From the NCBI GenBank assembly GCA_947292085.1, contig CAMYPN010000007.1:1-40653 (forward strand): a stretch of DNA of 40,653 nucleotides. Reading direction: 5' to 3'. Below, piece by piece: positions 16,207 to 25,221 of this stretch. This DNA comes from an uncultured Gardnerella sp. Lineage in GTDB: Bacteria > Actinomycetota > Actinomycetes > Actinomycetales > Bifidobacteriaceae. The number at the start of each line of letters is the position of its first letter. Positions within the stretch are counted from its first letter, which is position 1. Position numbers and translations under genes: made by a program. A model generated the notes under the pieces. It saw only the letters and a program-made list of their open reading frames with translations, did no database searches and was not told the origin of the DNA.

Positions 16207-16667
16207 ACATTCCTGCGTATAAATTATTACATCTTGATACTAGAAAATTACCTGCAATTGTTTTTGAACCAATTTTTGCAAAATCTACTAGAGATATTAA
16301 TAGGGAAAATATTGCTGAAGAAGCTTTTGAAAACTTTGGAAAGCCGGGAAGAGATCCGAATAATTTTATTAGTATTCTTCAAGTTTTTGCAACAAATAAT
16401 AAGTGGAATCAGCAGTTAGATATAGCAAAACTAAGATCATCTTGGAATAGTGTAGTGGGGGATGGGATTGCTAATCATTGCGAAATTGCGCAAATAAGAG
16501 ATGGAATACTTTATATTAGAACGCAGTCTGCAGTTTGGTCTACTCAACTTTCCTACTTACTTCCTTCTTTAAAAGAAAAAATATCTAAAGAATTACCGAA
16601 TATTTTTATTAGTGAAATTAGAGTTATTGGTCCGACGACTACAAAACTAGGTTCTTGGAAACGATAA
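16203..16667 (+). CDS. dciA: DciA-like DUF721 protein, putative helicase operator
   Basis: A 154-residue protein whose C-terminal half (about 75-150) has the DUF721 pattern: LRSSWNSVVGDGIANHCEIA, then GILYIRTQSAVWSTQLSYLL, then a final helix-strand pair. DciA in other bacteria interacts with the replicative helicase and is placed between recF and gyrB in actinobacteria, as here. Translation is coupled to recF by an ATGA overlap. The family call is good; the helicase-loading role is inferred from homologues and position. Confidence 0.82.
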   Translation: MNIPAYKLLHLDTRKLPAIVFEPIFAKSTRDINRENIAEEAFENFGKPGRDPNNFISILQVFATNNKWNQQLDIAKLRSSWNSVVGDGIANHCEIAQIRDGILYIRTQSAVWSTQLSYLLPSLKEKISKELPNIFISEIRVIGPTTTKLGSWKR

Positions 16668-16874
16668 TTTTACGAAAAATCAGGTAATTTTACGCAAAAA
16701 TATTAAAAAATAATCGAAATTAAATAATGCCTCTTATTAAAGAGCGGTCATTATGTGTGTGTAGAATGTCATGTATTGTAGTTCAATCGCTATAAGAGCC
16801 TTTTTTGTGCTTTCTAGCGTGTATCAACCTCGTAAATGCCTCTTGGCATGAGGTAATACGGGAAGGGATCGAAA

Positions 16875-18950
16875 GTGTCAAACACTGAAGATGATTCGAT
16901 GAAGAGTACTGTTGAAGAACATAAACTTGATGATGCTCAACTTGATGATTCATTAGCTCCTGAACATTATGATGCAAGTGATCTTCGAGTACTCGAAGGT
17001 TTAGAGGCAGTTCGTATTCGTCCAGGCATGTACATTGGTTCAACAGGCCCTAGAGGATTGCATCACTTAGTGTACGAAATTGTTGACAATTCCGTTGATG
17101 AAGCTTTAGCTGGATACGCTTCTCATATTGAAGTTACTATTCTTCCAGATAATGCTATTAAAGTTGTTGATGATGGACGTGGTATTCCAGTAGATGAAGT
17201 TCCAGGTGAAGGTGTTTCAGGTGTTGAAACAGTTATGACTAAGCTTCACGCTGGTGGTAAGTTTGGTGGCGGCGGTTACGCTGTTTCAGGTGGCTTGCAT
17301 GGAGTTGGTATTTCCGTTGTTAATGCACTTTCTACAAGAGTAGAAATTGAAGTTCGTCGTCAAGGATTCCACTGGACTCAAACTTATGTAGATCAGCATC
17401 CTACAGCTCCTTTAGCAAAAGGTAAGCCAATGGAAGAAGGGGAATCTACTGGTACATCTGTAACATTCTGGCCGGATGGCGCAATTTTTGAAACAACTAT
17501 TTATGATTTTGAAACCTTGCGTTCTCGTTTCCAACAGATGGCTTTCTTAAATAAAGGTTTGAAGATTTCTTTAACCGATTTACGTAAGCCAGATGAAGCT
17601 GGGGATGAGGTTGCTGGAGATTCTGAATCTTCTATTGAAGAAAAGCATAGAAGCGTGAGTTATCAGTATGAGCATGGTATTAAAGACTATGTTGATTACT
17701 TGGTTAAATCTCGTAAAGCTGTTCCAGTAGAGCCAGATGTTATTGATTTTGAGGCTGAAGATCTTGAAATTGGTATTTCTGCGGAAATTGCTATGCAATG
17801 GACTGTTGCTTATTCTGAAGCAGTTCACACTTTTGCTAATACTATTTCAACTACTGAAGGTGGTACTCACGAAGAAGGTTTCCGTGCAGCACTTACCTCT
17901 TTAGTTAATCGTTACGCTCGCGAAAAGAATATCTTAAAAGAAAAAGATACTAATCTTTCTGGTGATGACGTTCGCGAAGGCTTAACAGCAGTTGTTTCAG
18001 TAAAGCTTACAACTCCACAGTTTGAAGGTCAGACTAAAACAAAGCTTGGCAATTCTGAAGCTAAGACTTTTGTTCAGAGAGTTATGACTGAAAAACTTGG
18101 TGACTGGCTTGATGCTCATCCAAGTGAAGCAAAGAATATTATTCAAAAAGCTATGGAAGCTTCTCGTGCTCGACTTGCTGCTAAAAAAGCTCGAGAAAAT
18201 ACTCGTCGTAAGTCTATTTTTGAAACTGCTGGAATGCCAGATAAGCTTAAAGATTGCCAGTCAAGTAATCCTGAAGAATGCGAATTATTCATAGTCGAGG
18301 GTGATTCTGCAGGTGGCTCAGCAATTCAAGGTAGAGATCCTATTACGCAAGCTATTTTGCCTTTGCGCGGTAAGATTTTGAACACTGAGCGCGCTTCAAT
18401 CGACAGAATGATGAAGTCTGAAACTATTGAATCTTTGATTACTGCTGTTGGTGGCGGTTATGGTGAAGACTTCGATTTAAGCAAGGTTCGATATCACAAA
18501 GTTATTATTATGGCTGATGCTGATGTTGATGGTGCTCATATTGCTACTTTGAATTTGACACTATTCTTCCGTTATATGCGTCCTATGATTACAGCAGGAT
18601 ACGTTTATGTTGCTATGCCTCCTCTTTACCGTTTGAAGTGGAGCAAGGGAGCACATGACTTTGTTTATACGGATGCTGAGCGAGACAGAGTTTTGGCAGA
18701 AGGTAAAGCTGCTGGTCGTCAACTTCCTAAAGGTGAAGGTATTCAGCGATATAAGGGCTTGGGTGAGATGAGCTATCAGGAACTGTGGGAAACAACTATG
18801 GATCCTGAACATCGTATTTTAAAGCAAATTCATATTGAAGATGCTGCTCGTGCTGATGAAACATTCTCCATGCTTATGGGCGATGAAGTAGAGCCTCGTA
18901 GACTCTTCATTCAAAGAAATGCTCATGATGCGCGATTCATCGATGCTTAA
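16875..18950 (+). CDS. gyrB: DNA gyrase subunit B
   Basis: The ATPase subunit of gyrase, which introduces negative supercoils. The GTG start (16875) follows GGAAGGGA. The GHKL ATPase domain shows YEIVDNSVDEALAGY, DDGRGIPVD and SGGLHGVGISVVNALS. The TOPRIM domain shows EGDSAGGSA and DADVDGAHI. The C-terminal GEGIQRYKGLGEM is standard. At 691 residues it has the normal length of actinobacterial GyrB. The 207-bp gap upstream contains a hairpin-prone CCTC to GAGG stretch close to the ribosome site but no firm promoter. Confidence 0.97.
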   Translation: MSNTEDDSMKSTVEEHKLDDAQLDDSLAPEHYDASDLRVLEGLEAVRIRPGMYIGSTGPRGLHHLVYEIVDNSVDEALAGYASHIEVTILPDNAIKVVDDGRGIPVDEVPGEGVSGVETVMTKLHAGGKFGGGGYAVSGGLHGVGISVVNALSTRVEIEVRRQGFHWTQTYVDQHPTAPLAKGKPMEEGESTGTSVTFWPDGAIFETTIYDFETLRSRFQQMAFLNKGLKISLTDLRKPDEAGDEVAGDSESSIEEKHRSVSYQYEHGIKDYVDYLVKSRKAVPVEPDVIDFEAEDLEIGISAEIAMQWTVAYSEAVHTFANTISTTEGGTHEEGFRAALTSLVNRYAREKNILKEKDTNLSGDDVREGLTAVVSVKLTTPQFEGQTKTKLGNSEAKTFVQRVMTEKLGDWLDAHPSEAKNIIQKAMEASRARLAAKKARENTRRKSIFETAGMPDKLKDCQSSNPEECELFIVEGDSAGGSAIQGRDPITQAILPLRGKILNTERASIDRMMKSETIESLITAVGGGYGEDFDLSKVRYHKVIIMADADVDGAHIATLNLTLFFRYMRPMITAGYVYVAMPPLYRLKWSKGAHDFVYTDAERDRVLAEGKAAGRQLPKGEGIQRYKGLGEMSYQELWETTMDPEHRILKQIHIEDAARADETFSMLMGDEVEPRRLFIQRNAHDARFIDA

Positions 18951-19023
18951 ACCTTAAAAATATTATTAAAAATATTTTATAAGCATAAAAAATACTTCGA
19001 TATCGTAAGAAAAAGGAATTACA

Positions 19024-21678
19024 TTGGTAGATGAAATGAACTCCGTCAATAATGATGGTGAAGAGCAGCTGCCGGACGGATCAATGGAGCCTCAAAGCCC
19101 GCAGGAAGCAGATAATACTGATTATGGCTTAATGAAGGGTGCTCGTGTAAAGCATATGGATTTGCAGCAGGAAATGCGCGAATCATATCTTGCTTATGCA
19201 CTTTCCGTTATTGTTGAGCGCGCTTTGCCAGATGTTCGAGATGGTTTAAAGCCTGTTCATCGCCGCGTTATTTATGCAATGTATGACGGTGGTTATAGGC
19301 CTGATCGCGGATATAACAAGTGCTCTCGCGTTGTTGGTGATGTTATGGGTAAGTATCACCCTCATGGTGATTCTGCTATCTATGACACTTTGGTGCGTAT
19401 GGCTCAGTCTTGGTCAATGCGCTATATGCTTGTTGATGGTCAAGGAAACTTTGGTTCCCCAGGAGACGATCCTGCAGCAGCAATGCGTTATACGGAATGC
19501 CGTATGGCACCTTTGGCTATGGAAATGGTACGAGATATTGATAAAGATACCGTTGATTTCCTGCCAAATTATGATGGTAAAACTCAAGAGCCTACTGTTT
19601 TGCCAGCTCGTTTCCCAAATCTTTTAGTTAATGGTTCTGCTGGTATTGCTGTTGGTATGGCAACCAATATTCCACCTCATAATATGCGTGAAGTGGCTGA
19701 TGGTGTGCACTGGGCTTTGGATCATCCTGATGCAAGCAAAGAAGAACTTCTTGAAGCTTTAATTCAGAGAATTAAAGGACCTGATTTTCCTACTGGAGCA
19801 ACCATTTTAGGTCACAAAGGAATTGAGCAAGCGTACCGTACAGGTCGCGGCTTAATTACAATGCGAGCAGTAGTTAATACTGAGGAAATTAAGGGACGTA
19901 TGTGCTTGGTTGTTACCGAGCTTCCATACCAAGTTAATCCTGATCGCTTAGCTGCTTCTATTAGGGAAGCTGTACGAGATGGCAAGATTCAAGGCATTGC
20001 AGATATGCGCGATGAAACGTCTGGTCGTACTGGTCAGCGTTTGGTTCTTGTTCTTAAAAGAGATGCTGTTCCAAAAGTTGTTTTAAATAACTTGTATAAG
20101 CATTCGCAATTGCAGCAAACTTTCGGCGCAAATATGCTTGCTTTGGTTGATGGCGTTCCTAGAACTTTGAGCTTGGATGCGTTTATTCGTCATTGGGTAA
20201 CTCATCAGCTTGAAGTAATTGATCGTCGTACTCGTTATTTAAAGCGTGAGGCTGAAGAGCGAGATCATATTTTGCAAGGCTATTTGAAAGCTTTGGATAT
20301 GATCGATGAAGTTGTTGCTTTAATTCGTTCATCTAAAGATGTTGATACTGCTCGAACTGGTTTGATGAATTTGCTTGATGTTGATGATGTTCAAGCAGAT
20401 GCTATTCTTGCAATGCAGCTTCGTAGACTTGCAGCTTTGGAACGTCAGAAGATTCTCGACGAGCATGAAGATTTGATGCGCAAGATTGCTGATTATAACG
20501 ATATTTTGGCAAGCCCAGAACGTCAGCGCAAAATTGTTGGCGATGAGCTTGATGAAATTGTTGCAAAATATGGTGATGAGCGTAGAACTAAGATTCTTCC
20601 ATTCTCTGGTGAAATGAATGTTGAAGATCTTATTGCTGAAGAAAACGTTGTTGTTACCGTAACTCGCGCAGGTTATATTAAGCGTACTAAGGCAGACGAG
20701 TATCGTGCTCAGCATCGCGGTGGTAAAGGTATTAAGGGCGCTAAATTGCGTGAAGATGATGTAGTTGATCACTTCTTCTTAACTTCTACACACAATTGGT
20801 TGTTGTTCTTCACTAATCGTGGTCGAGTTTACCGTCTGAAAGCTTACGAACTTCCAGAAGGATCTCGCGATTCTAAAGGTCAGCATGTTGCTAATTTGCT
20901 TCAGTTTGCTCCTGGAGAAACAATTCAAGCAGTGTTATCGATTCCAAATTATGATGTTGCTAAATATTTGGTTTTGGCAACTCGTTCTGGAAAAGTTAAG
21001 AAAACTGCTTTACAAGAATATGATTCTCCACGTCAAGGCGGTTTGATTGCAGTACGCTTGATGGCAAACGAAGAAACAGGTGAACCTGTTGATGAGCTTA
21101 TTGGTGCAGCTTTGTGCAATTCAGAAGATGACATTATTCTTGTTTCTAAGCTTGGAATGAGTTTGAAGTTTAGAGCAGATGATGAACAACTTCGACCAAT
21201 GGGTCGTCAAACTGCAGGCGTACAAGGCATGCGGTTTAGAGATGGCGACGAATTACTTGATATGGATGTTGTTTCTGCTGAAACAAGCAAAGATCTTCTC
21301 GTTGTTACTAATGAAGGTTTTGCTAAGAGAACTGCCATTGAAGAGTATCGTTTGCAAGGAAGAAACGGCTATGGTGTTAAAGCTGTTCAACTTGCAGAAG
21401 GTCGCGGCTCATTAGTTGGAGCTTTGATTGTTGAAGAAACAGATCAAGTAATGGCAATTATGAAGTCCGGTAAAGTAATTCGCTCTGACGTTAATGAAGT
21501 GAAGCGTACAGGTAGAACTACTCAAGGCGTGACTTTAGCTAAGCCAGATAAGGGTGATGAAATTATTTCTATCGCTCGTAACGAAGAAACAACTGATGAT
21601 ATTTCTGAATCTGAAAATAATGATTCTACAGAATCAGTTACGGAATCTGTAGAAGCTAGTAATAATTCAGTAGCTTAA
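19024..21678 (+). CDS. gyrA: DNA gyrase subunit A
   Basis: The breaking-rejoining subunit of gyrase. The TTG start at 19024 follows AAAAAGGA; an ATG at 19036 is an alternative. The catalytic tyrosine lies in [10 protein letters not shown]. The quinolone region reads [17 protein letters not shown], with Ser and Asp at the two positions most often changed in resistant strains (83 and 87 in E. coli numbering), so no classic mutation is present. The C-terminal beta-pinwheel includes the GyrA-box-like QRGGKG variant ([10 protein letters not shown]). The last 30 residues are acidic and Ser/Asn-rich. Length 884. Confidence 0.97.
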   Translation: MVDEMNSVNNDGEEQLPDGSMEPQSPQEADNTDYGLMKGARVKHMDLQQEMRESYLAYALSVIVERALPDVRDGLKPVHRRVIYAMYDGGYRPDRGYNKCSRVVGDVMGKYHPHGDSAIYDTLVRMAQSWSMRYMLVDGQGNFGSPGDDPAAAMRYTECRMAPLAMEMVRDIDKDTVDFLPNYDGKTQEPTVLPARFPNLLVNGSAGIAVGMATNIPPHNMREVADGVHWALDHPDASKEELLEALIQRIKGPDFPTGATILGHKGIEQAYRTGRGLITMRAVVNTEEIKGRMCLVVTELPYQVNPDRLAASIREAVRDGKIQGIADMRDETSGRTGQRLVLVLKRDAVPKVVLNNLYKHSQLQQTFGANMLALVDGVPRTLSLDAFIRHWVTHQLEVIDRRTRYLKREAEERDHILQGYLKALDMIDEVVALIRSSKDVDTARTGLMNLLDVDDVQADAILAMQLRRLAALERQKILDEHEDLMRKIADYNDILASPERQRKIVGDELDEIVAKYGDERRTKILPFSGEMNVEDLIAEENVVVTVTRAGYIKRTKADEYRAQHRGGKGIKGAKLREDDVVDHFFLTSTHNWLLFFTNRGRVYRLKAYELPEGSRDSKGQHVANLLQFAPGETIQAVLSIPNYDVAKYLVLATRSGKVKKTALQEYDSPRQGGLIAVRLMANEETGEPVDELIGAALCNSEDDIILVSKLGMSLKFRADDEQLRPMGRQTAGVQGMRFRDGDELLDMDVVSAETSKDLLVVTNEGFAKRTAIEEYRLQGRNGYGVKAVQLAEGRGSLVGALIVEETDQVMAIMKSGKVIRSDVNEVKRTGRTTQGVTLAKPDKGDEIISIARNEETTDDISESENNDSTESVTESVEASNNSVA

Positions 21679-21722
21679 ATAAAATCAGTTTTAAATAAAA
21701 TAATAAAAATTAAATAATTTAT

Positions 21723-21776
21723 TGAGAGTATTAGTAAAAACAAGTGGTTTATAGTCCGTTTTTACTGATACTCTCA
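21723..21776. other. Near-perfect 19-bp inverted repeat between gyrA and the DUF3566 gene
   Basis: The arms 21723-21741 and 21758-21776 pair with one mismatch around a 16-bp loop. No T-run follows. It is a candidate RNA processing or attenuation structure separating gyrA from the downstream membrane-protein gene. Confidence 0.6.
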
Positions 21777-21825
21777 TTGATATAAACAAACGTGGTATAA
21801 CCTACAAAATAGAAGGAATATCGAG

Positions 21826-22494
21826 ATGAGTGAGAATTTTGAGCCATTGAGTAACTCAACTAACGAGAGTAATTCTTCAGTGTTTCCTCATCGTGAAGAA
21901 TCTGGTTCTTCCTCAGAATATAATTTTCCTTCTGCTAGAGTAGAAATGACAGAAGAAGAAGCAGATAGAGCGTCTGCAGCAGGGTTGAGAGTATCACCAT
22001 TTAGTGATATAAGATCATCATCTTATTCATCTTCTGCTCGAGTAGCTAATAGTACTCCTAGAACAGTTGGAGGTATGGCTTCAACTACTTCTGGAATAGA
22101 AAATAATTCTCACCGTTCTAAGACTCATCCTCGTGCTAGAAGAATGAGTTTGTCACTTGTTAAAGTAGATGCCTGGTCTGTTGCAAAAGTAACTTTCCTT
22201 CTAAGTGTTGCAGGAGGAATTATTCAAGTTATAGCATCCGGATTAGTTTGGTTGTTCCTGAATATGGTTGGTGTTTTCGACCAAGTTACGCAAATTGTTT
22301 CTTCAACAGGTCTTGATAGTAATGGTCTTAATCTTGCGGATGTTTTCTCACTTCCAACTGTGCTTAGTGCTGTAACTATTTTGTCTATCGTAGAAATAGT
22401 TATTATTACTATTCTTTCCGCTATTACTGCACTTCTATATAACGTTGTTGGTGCTCTTGTTGGTGGCATCCACGTAACTTTAGGTGATGATTAA
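21826..22494 (+). CDS. DUF3566 membrane protein
   Basis: A 222-residue protein with a disordered, Ser-rich N-terminal half (1-105). A DUF3566 domain follows: the characteristic RRMSLSLVKVDAWSVAKVTFL leads into a transmembrane helix (about 120-150), an extracellular segment with DQVTQIVSSTG, and a second helix (about 185-212) ending in LLYNVVGALVGGIHVTLGDD. In actinobacteria this family is almost always encoded just downstream of gyrA, as here. Its function is not established. Confidence 0.88.
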   Translation: MSENFEPLSNSTNESNSSVFPHREESGSSSEYNFPSARVEMTEEEADRASAAGLRVSPFSDIRSSSYSSSARVANSTPRTVGGMASTTSGIENNSHRSKTHPRARRMSLSLVKVDAWSVAKVTFLLSVAGGIIQVIASGLVWLFLNMVGVFDQVTQIVSSTGLDSNGLNLADVFSLPTVLSAVTILSIVEIVIITILSAITALLYNVVGALVGGIHVTLGDD

Positions 22495-22514
22495 TATCTT
22501 CACTAATTAATTTT

Positions 22515-22539
22515 CATGTAATCATCAGTGTATTACATG
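22515..22539. other. Small hairpin after the DUF3566 gene
   Basis: CATGTAAT (22515-22522) pairs exactly with ATTACATG (22532-22539). It precedes the stronger terminator. Confidence 0.4.
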
Positions 22540-22549
22540 GTTATAAAAT

Positions 22550-22585
22550 AGCCCCGCTTACCATTTTAAGTGGGGCTTTATTTTG
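22550..22585. terminator. Bidirectional terminator between convergent genes
   Basis: AGCCCCGCTTA (22550-22560) pairs with TAAGTGGGGCT (22567-22577), with one G-U pair and a 6-base loop, then TTATTTTG. On the other strand the stem is followed by ATTTTATAA. It serves the DUF3566 gene (+) and mscL (-). Confidence 0.85.
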
Positions 22586-22617
22586 TTTAAAATATTTTAT
22601 TTCAAACTTTTATGAGT

Positions 22618-23034
22618 TTACTTTTCTTTTTTAACTAACTCATCTCTAATTTCTTGCAAAAGAATAATAGTTTTTTCTTCACGCTCTTTACGTTTTTCTT
22701 CATCAGTTTTTTCTTGACCAATTTGAAGAAGATTAGCGCTTACTTCTCTTAATTTGTTAATTGGTAAAACAATGAAGAAGTATACGGAAGCTCCTACTAT
22801 AAGAAAATTTAATATGGCACCAAGAACAGCTCCGAAGGAAATTGTTGCGCCATTAATGGTTATAGTTAATACTCCATTAAGTTCCGTTTTTCCGCAGATT
22901 ATTGCTATAAGAGGGTTAATAATATGTTTTACTATTGCTGTTACTACGGAAGTAACTGCACTACCCATAACAACACCGACAGCCATATCAATAACGCTGC
23001 CTCTTGAAATAAATTTTTTAAATCCTTTAATCAC
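22618..23034 (-). CDS. mscL: Large-conductance mechanosensitive channel MscL
   Basis: A pressure-release channel that opens under membrane tension during osmotic downshift. The first helix after MIKGFKKFISRGSVIDMAVG carries the pore-lining GVVMGSAVTSVV pattern, and the second helix is about residues 68-92. The C-terminal cytoplasmic bundle contains EEKTIILLQEIRDELVKK. At 138 residues the length is typical. It follows a PAP2-family gene by 41 bp in the same orientation and ends at a bidirectional terminator. Confidence 0.95.
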   Translation of the reverse strand: MIKGFKKFISRGSVIDMAVGVVMGSAVTSVVTAIVKHIINPLIAIICGKTELNGVLTITINGATISFGAVLGAILNFLIVGASVYFFIVLPINKLREVSANLLQIGQEKTDEEKRKEREEKTIILLQEIRDELVKKEK

Positions 23035-23075
23035 AATTACTTCTTTCTAATAAATATATGAGATTTTATAATCTG

Positions 23076-23753
23076 TTAGTTTTCATTAGATATGTATAAA
23101 CCGTGATTTTGGAATACTTTCAATAAAGTTGCAGAAAGAAGAGGATAAATAATTGCTGCTGCTAAAACGTCAGTAGGGAAGTGAGCTGCAACAATAAGTC
23201 TAGAAATTGCCACGATGATAACAACAACACCGCACAAAATAAGCATAATTTGCGTAAGTTTAGGCTTAACAACATAAATAATTAGCATAAGCATTGTGCA
23301 TACTGCAACTGCTGCAGAAGTGTGACCACTTGGGAAACTAGGATCAGGAGGTAATTTCAAAGACAATCCTATATATGGTCTAGGGCGATGAACAGCAAAC
23401 TTAACTGCAAAAATATAAACCATAGGTAGCAGAGAAATAAGAAGCTGTATTAAAAGTACATGCCAGTCTCTAATAAGAACATAAGATAGAATTGCTAACA
23501 AAATTATTAATACTATGCAACCTTTTGTAGAAAAAACAGTTGCAAGAATATTAGAAAAACCTGCTAAAAATGATGGCGAATTTTTATGAAACCAAGAAAC
23601 TATAGTTGTTTCGTAAGAACGTTCTTCAGGAGAAACAAGTAAACTCTTACCAATACATGGAACGCATACTGCAAGAATAAGCGTTATTGAAGTTGTCATA
23701 TTTCTGAGTAGTGAAAAACGTGCATCGCCGCTATTTTGAGTATTATTCGTCAT
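23076..23753 (-). CDS. PAP2-family membrane phosphatase
   Basis: A 225-residue integral membrane phosphatase of the PAP2 superfamily, which remove phosphate from lipids such as phosphatidate or undecaprenyl pyrophosphate. The three catalytic motifs are present: KFAVHRPRP, PSFPSGHTSA and SRLIVAAHFPTDV. About five or six hydrophobic segments surround them. The substrate cannot be read from sequence. An undecaprenyl-pyrophosphatase role would suit the cell-wall genes nearby but is inference. It diverges from fhaA across a 173-bp gap. Confidence 0.9.
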   Translation of the reverse strand: MTNNTQNSGDARFSLLRNMTTSITLILAVCVPCIGKSLLVSPEERSYETTIVSWFHKNSPSFLAGFSNILATVFSTKGCIVLIILLAILSYVLIRDWHVLLIQLLISLLPMVYIFAVKFAVHRPRPYIGLSLKLPPDPSFPSGHTSAAVAVCTMLMLIIYVVKPKLTQIMLILCGVVVIIVAISRLIVAAHFPTDVLAAAIIYPLLSATLLKVFQNHGLYISNEN

Positions 23754-23760
23754 ACTTTTA

Positions 23761-23784
23761 AGAGTACACTCAAGAGTACACTCA
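23761..23784. promoter_or_regulatory. Tandem 12-bp repeat between PAP2 gene and fhaA
   Basis: AGAGTACACTCA occurs twice in direct succession, each copy containing a GAGT/ACTC dyad. It sits immediately upstream of the PAP2 gene in the divergent promoter region, so it could be an operator. No binding protein can be named. Confidence 0.35.
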
Positions 23785-23926
23785 AATCACGTAAAATCAC
23801 AGAAAATGAATAGTTTTGATAAACTATTAATGCAATATTGTAACTGTAGTAAAATAAGAAACTTACATGAGTTGAATACCGTACGCGGTGACGAGTACTA
23901 TGATGAACAGATAGAAAGGGTTTATC

Positions 23927-24628
23927 ATGAGCGTGTTTGACCGATTTGAGAAGAGCGTGGAAGGTGCAATGAACGGCGTCTTCGCAAAATTCGGCTCCAA
24001 AGATTTGCAGCCAGTTGATCTTTCCAGCGCGTTGGAAAGAGAAATTGATGCTGAAGCTATGCCGATTGGTAGAGATCATACTGTTGCTCCTAACGAATAC
24101 CGTTTTAAGTTGAGTACTCCTGATTTCGATCGTATTGAGCAGTGGGGTAGTGAAGCGTTAGCTAATGAGCTAGCTGATAATTTAACTCAGTACGCAAAAA
24201 GTCAGCATTATGCTTTTGTAGGTCCTGTAGTTGTTATTTTTGAGGAAGATTTAGAGCTTACAAAAGGTAATTTCCACTTAACTTCTGAGTCTGTTCAAGG
24301 TAATGCGGTTCCTGTTACAACTGACGATCAGTCTCAAAGTCATCCAATGTTGGAAATTAATGGAAATCAGTACTTATTGACTAAAGATCGCACTATTTTA
24401 GGACGCGGTTCTGGCTGCGATATTGTTATTGATGATCCTGGTATTTCTAGGCGTCACCTTGGTATTGATATAACTCCTGATGGCGTTATAGCTCGTGATC
24501 TTGGATCTACTAATGGCACATACGTAGAAGGTCATCAAGTACCTGCAGCAACACTTCTTGATGGCAATACGATTACTATTGGTCGTACTCGTATTCTTTA
24601 CTGGGCTTCTTCTCAAGAGCAGGAGTAA
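23927..24628 (+). CDS. fhaA: FhaA: DUF3662 and FHA-domain protein
   Basis: A cytoplasmic regulator that binds phosphothreonine targets of PknA/PknB in actinobacteria. In mycobacteria it acts on peptidoglycan synthesis. The N-terminal DUF3662 domain (about 1-115) begins MSVFDRFEKSVEGAMNGVFA. The FHA domain (about 142-230) has GRGSGCD, SRRH and GSTNGT, the phosphopeptide-binding loops. At 233 residues it is much shorter than mycobacterial FhaA because the middle linker is brief. GAAAGGG precedes the ATG. It is the first gene of the seven-gene signalling operon. Confidence 0.93.
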   Translation: MSVFDRFEKSVEGAMNGVFAKFGSKDLQPVDLSSALEREIDAEAMPIGRDHTVAPNEYRFKLSTPDFDRIEQWGSEALANELADNLTQYAKSQHYAFVGPVVVIFEEDLELTKGNFHLTSESVQGNAVPVTTDDQSQSHPMLEINGNQYLLTKDRTILGRGSGCDIVIDDPGISRRHLGIDITPDGVIARDLGSTNGTYVEGHQVPAATLLDGNTITIGRTRILYWASSQEQE

Positions 24629-24659
24629 CTGAAACTTCTCACAAGGAGACGAAGCACCC

Positions 24660-25217
24660 ATGATATTTACTGAATTAACTTTTGCGATACTAAAGTATGG
24701 ATTTTTAATTCTACTTTGGGTTTTCGTATGGTGTGCCGTTCGATCTTTGCGCAGAGATATCGAAATTTTCAGTCCAAAGAAATCTTTTTCTTGGAAGAAG
24801 AAAAATCGTCACTCATCTAAAGCTGTTCCTAATCGTCAGCCTATGCCAGCGCAACCAGTTATCGCACGTCCTCCTGTTCCACCTCAGCCAATGGTTCAGC
24901 AGCGTCCTGCTAATACAGTAGAGAGACCTACATTATTGGTTATTATTGATGGTCCTTTAGCTGGATCATCCTTCCCGTTGGATGCTGCAGGTGTTACTTT
25001 AGGTCGTGCTCCTTCAAATACTGTTGTTCTAAACGATGAGTTTGTTTCTTCGCATCATGCAAGAGTGTATTTCAATCAAACTGTGCAATCCTGGATTCTT
25101 GAAGATTTAGGAAGCACAAATGGAACTATGATAGGACACTCTCGTGTAACTGAACCAGTAGTATTAGAGCCTCGTACTTCAGTTCGTATAGGCGCAACAA
25201 TGTTTGAATTGAGGTGA
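24660..25217 (+). CDS. fhaB: FhaB: membrane-anchored FHA-domain protein
   Basis: A 185-residue protein with an N-terminal transmembrane helix (about 8-27), a basic, Pro/Gln-rich linker (40-90) and a C-terminal FHA domain (about 92-185) with GRAPSNTVVL, SSHHAR and GSTNGT. In mycobacteria the equivalent (FhaB/FipA) binds phosphorylated division proteins. AAGGAG stands before the ATG. It lies 31 bp after fhaA and 4 bp before pstP. Confidence 0.92.
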   Translation: MIFTELTFAILKYGFLILLWVFVWCAVRSLRRDIEIFSPKKSFSWKKKNRHSSKAVPNRQPMPAQPVIARPPVPPQPMVQQRPANTVERPTLLVIIDGPLAGSSFPLDAAGVTLGRAPSNTVVLNDEFVSSHHARVYFNQTVQSWILEDLGSTNGTMIGHSRVTEPVVLEPRTSVRIGATMFELR

Positions 25218-25221
25218 GAAT

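Noticed and set aside
16830..16860. Riboswitch or attenuator before gyrB
   Set aside because: Only a short CCTC/GAGG and GCC/GGC pairing is visible, too weak to support a structured element.
23750..24079. Minus-strand frame of 109 residues over the fhaA start
   Set aside because: It lies opposite conserved DUF3662 coding sequence and the shared promoter region, and has no recognisable domain.
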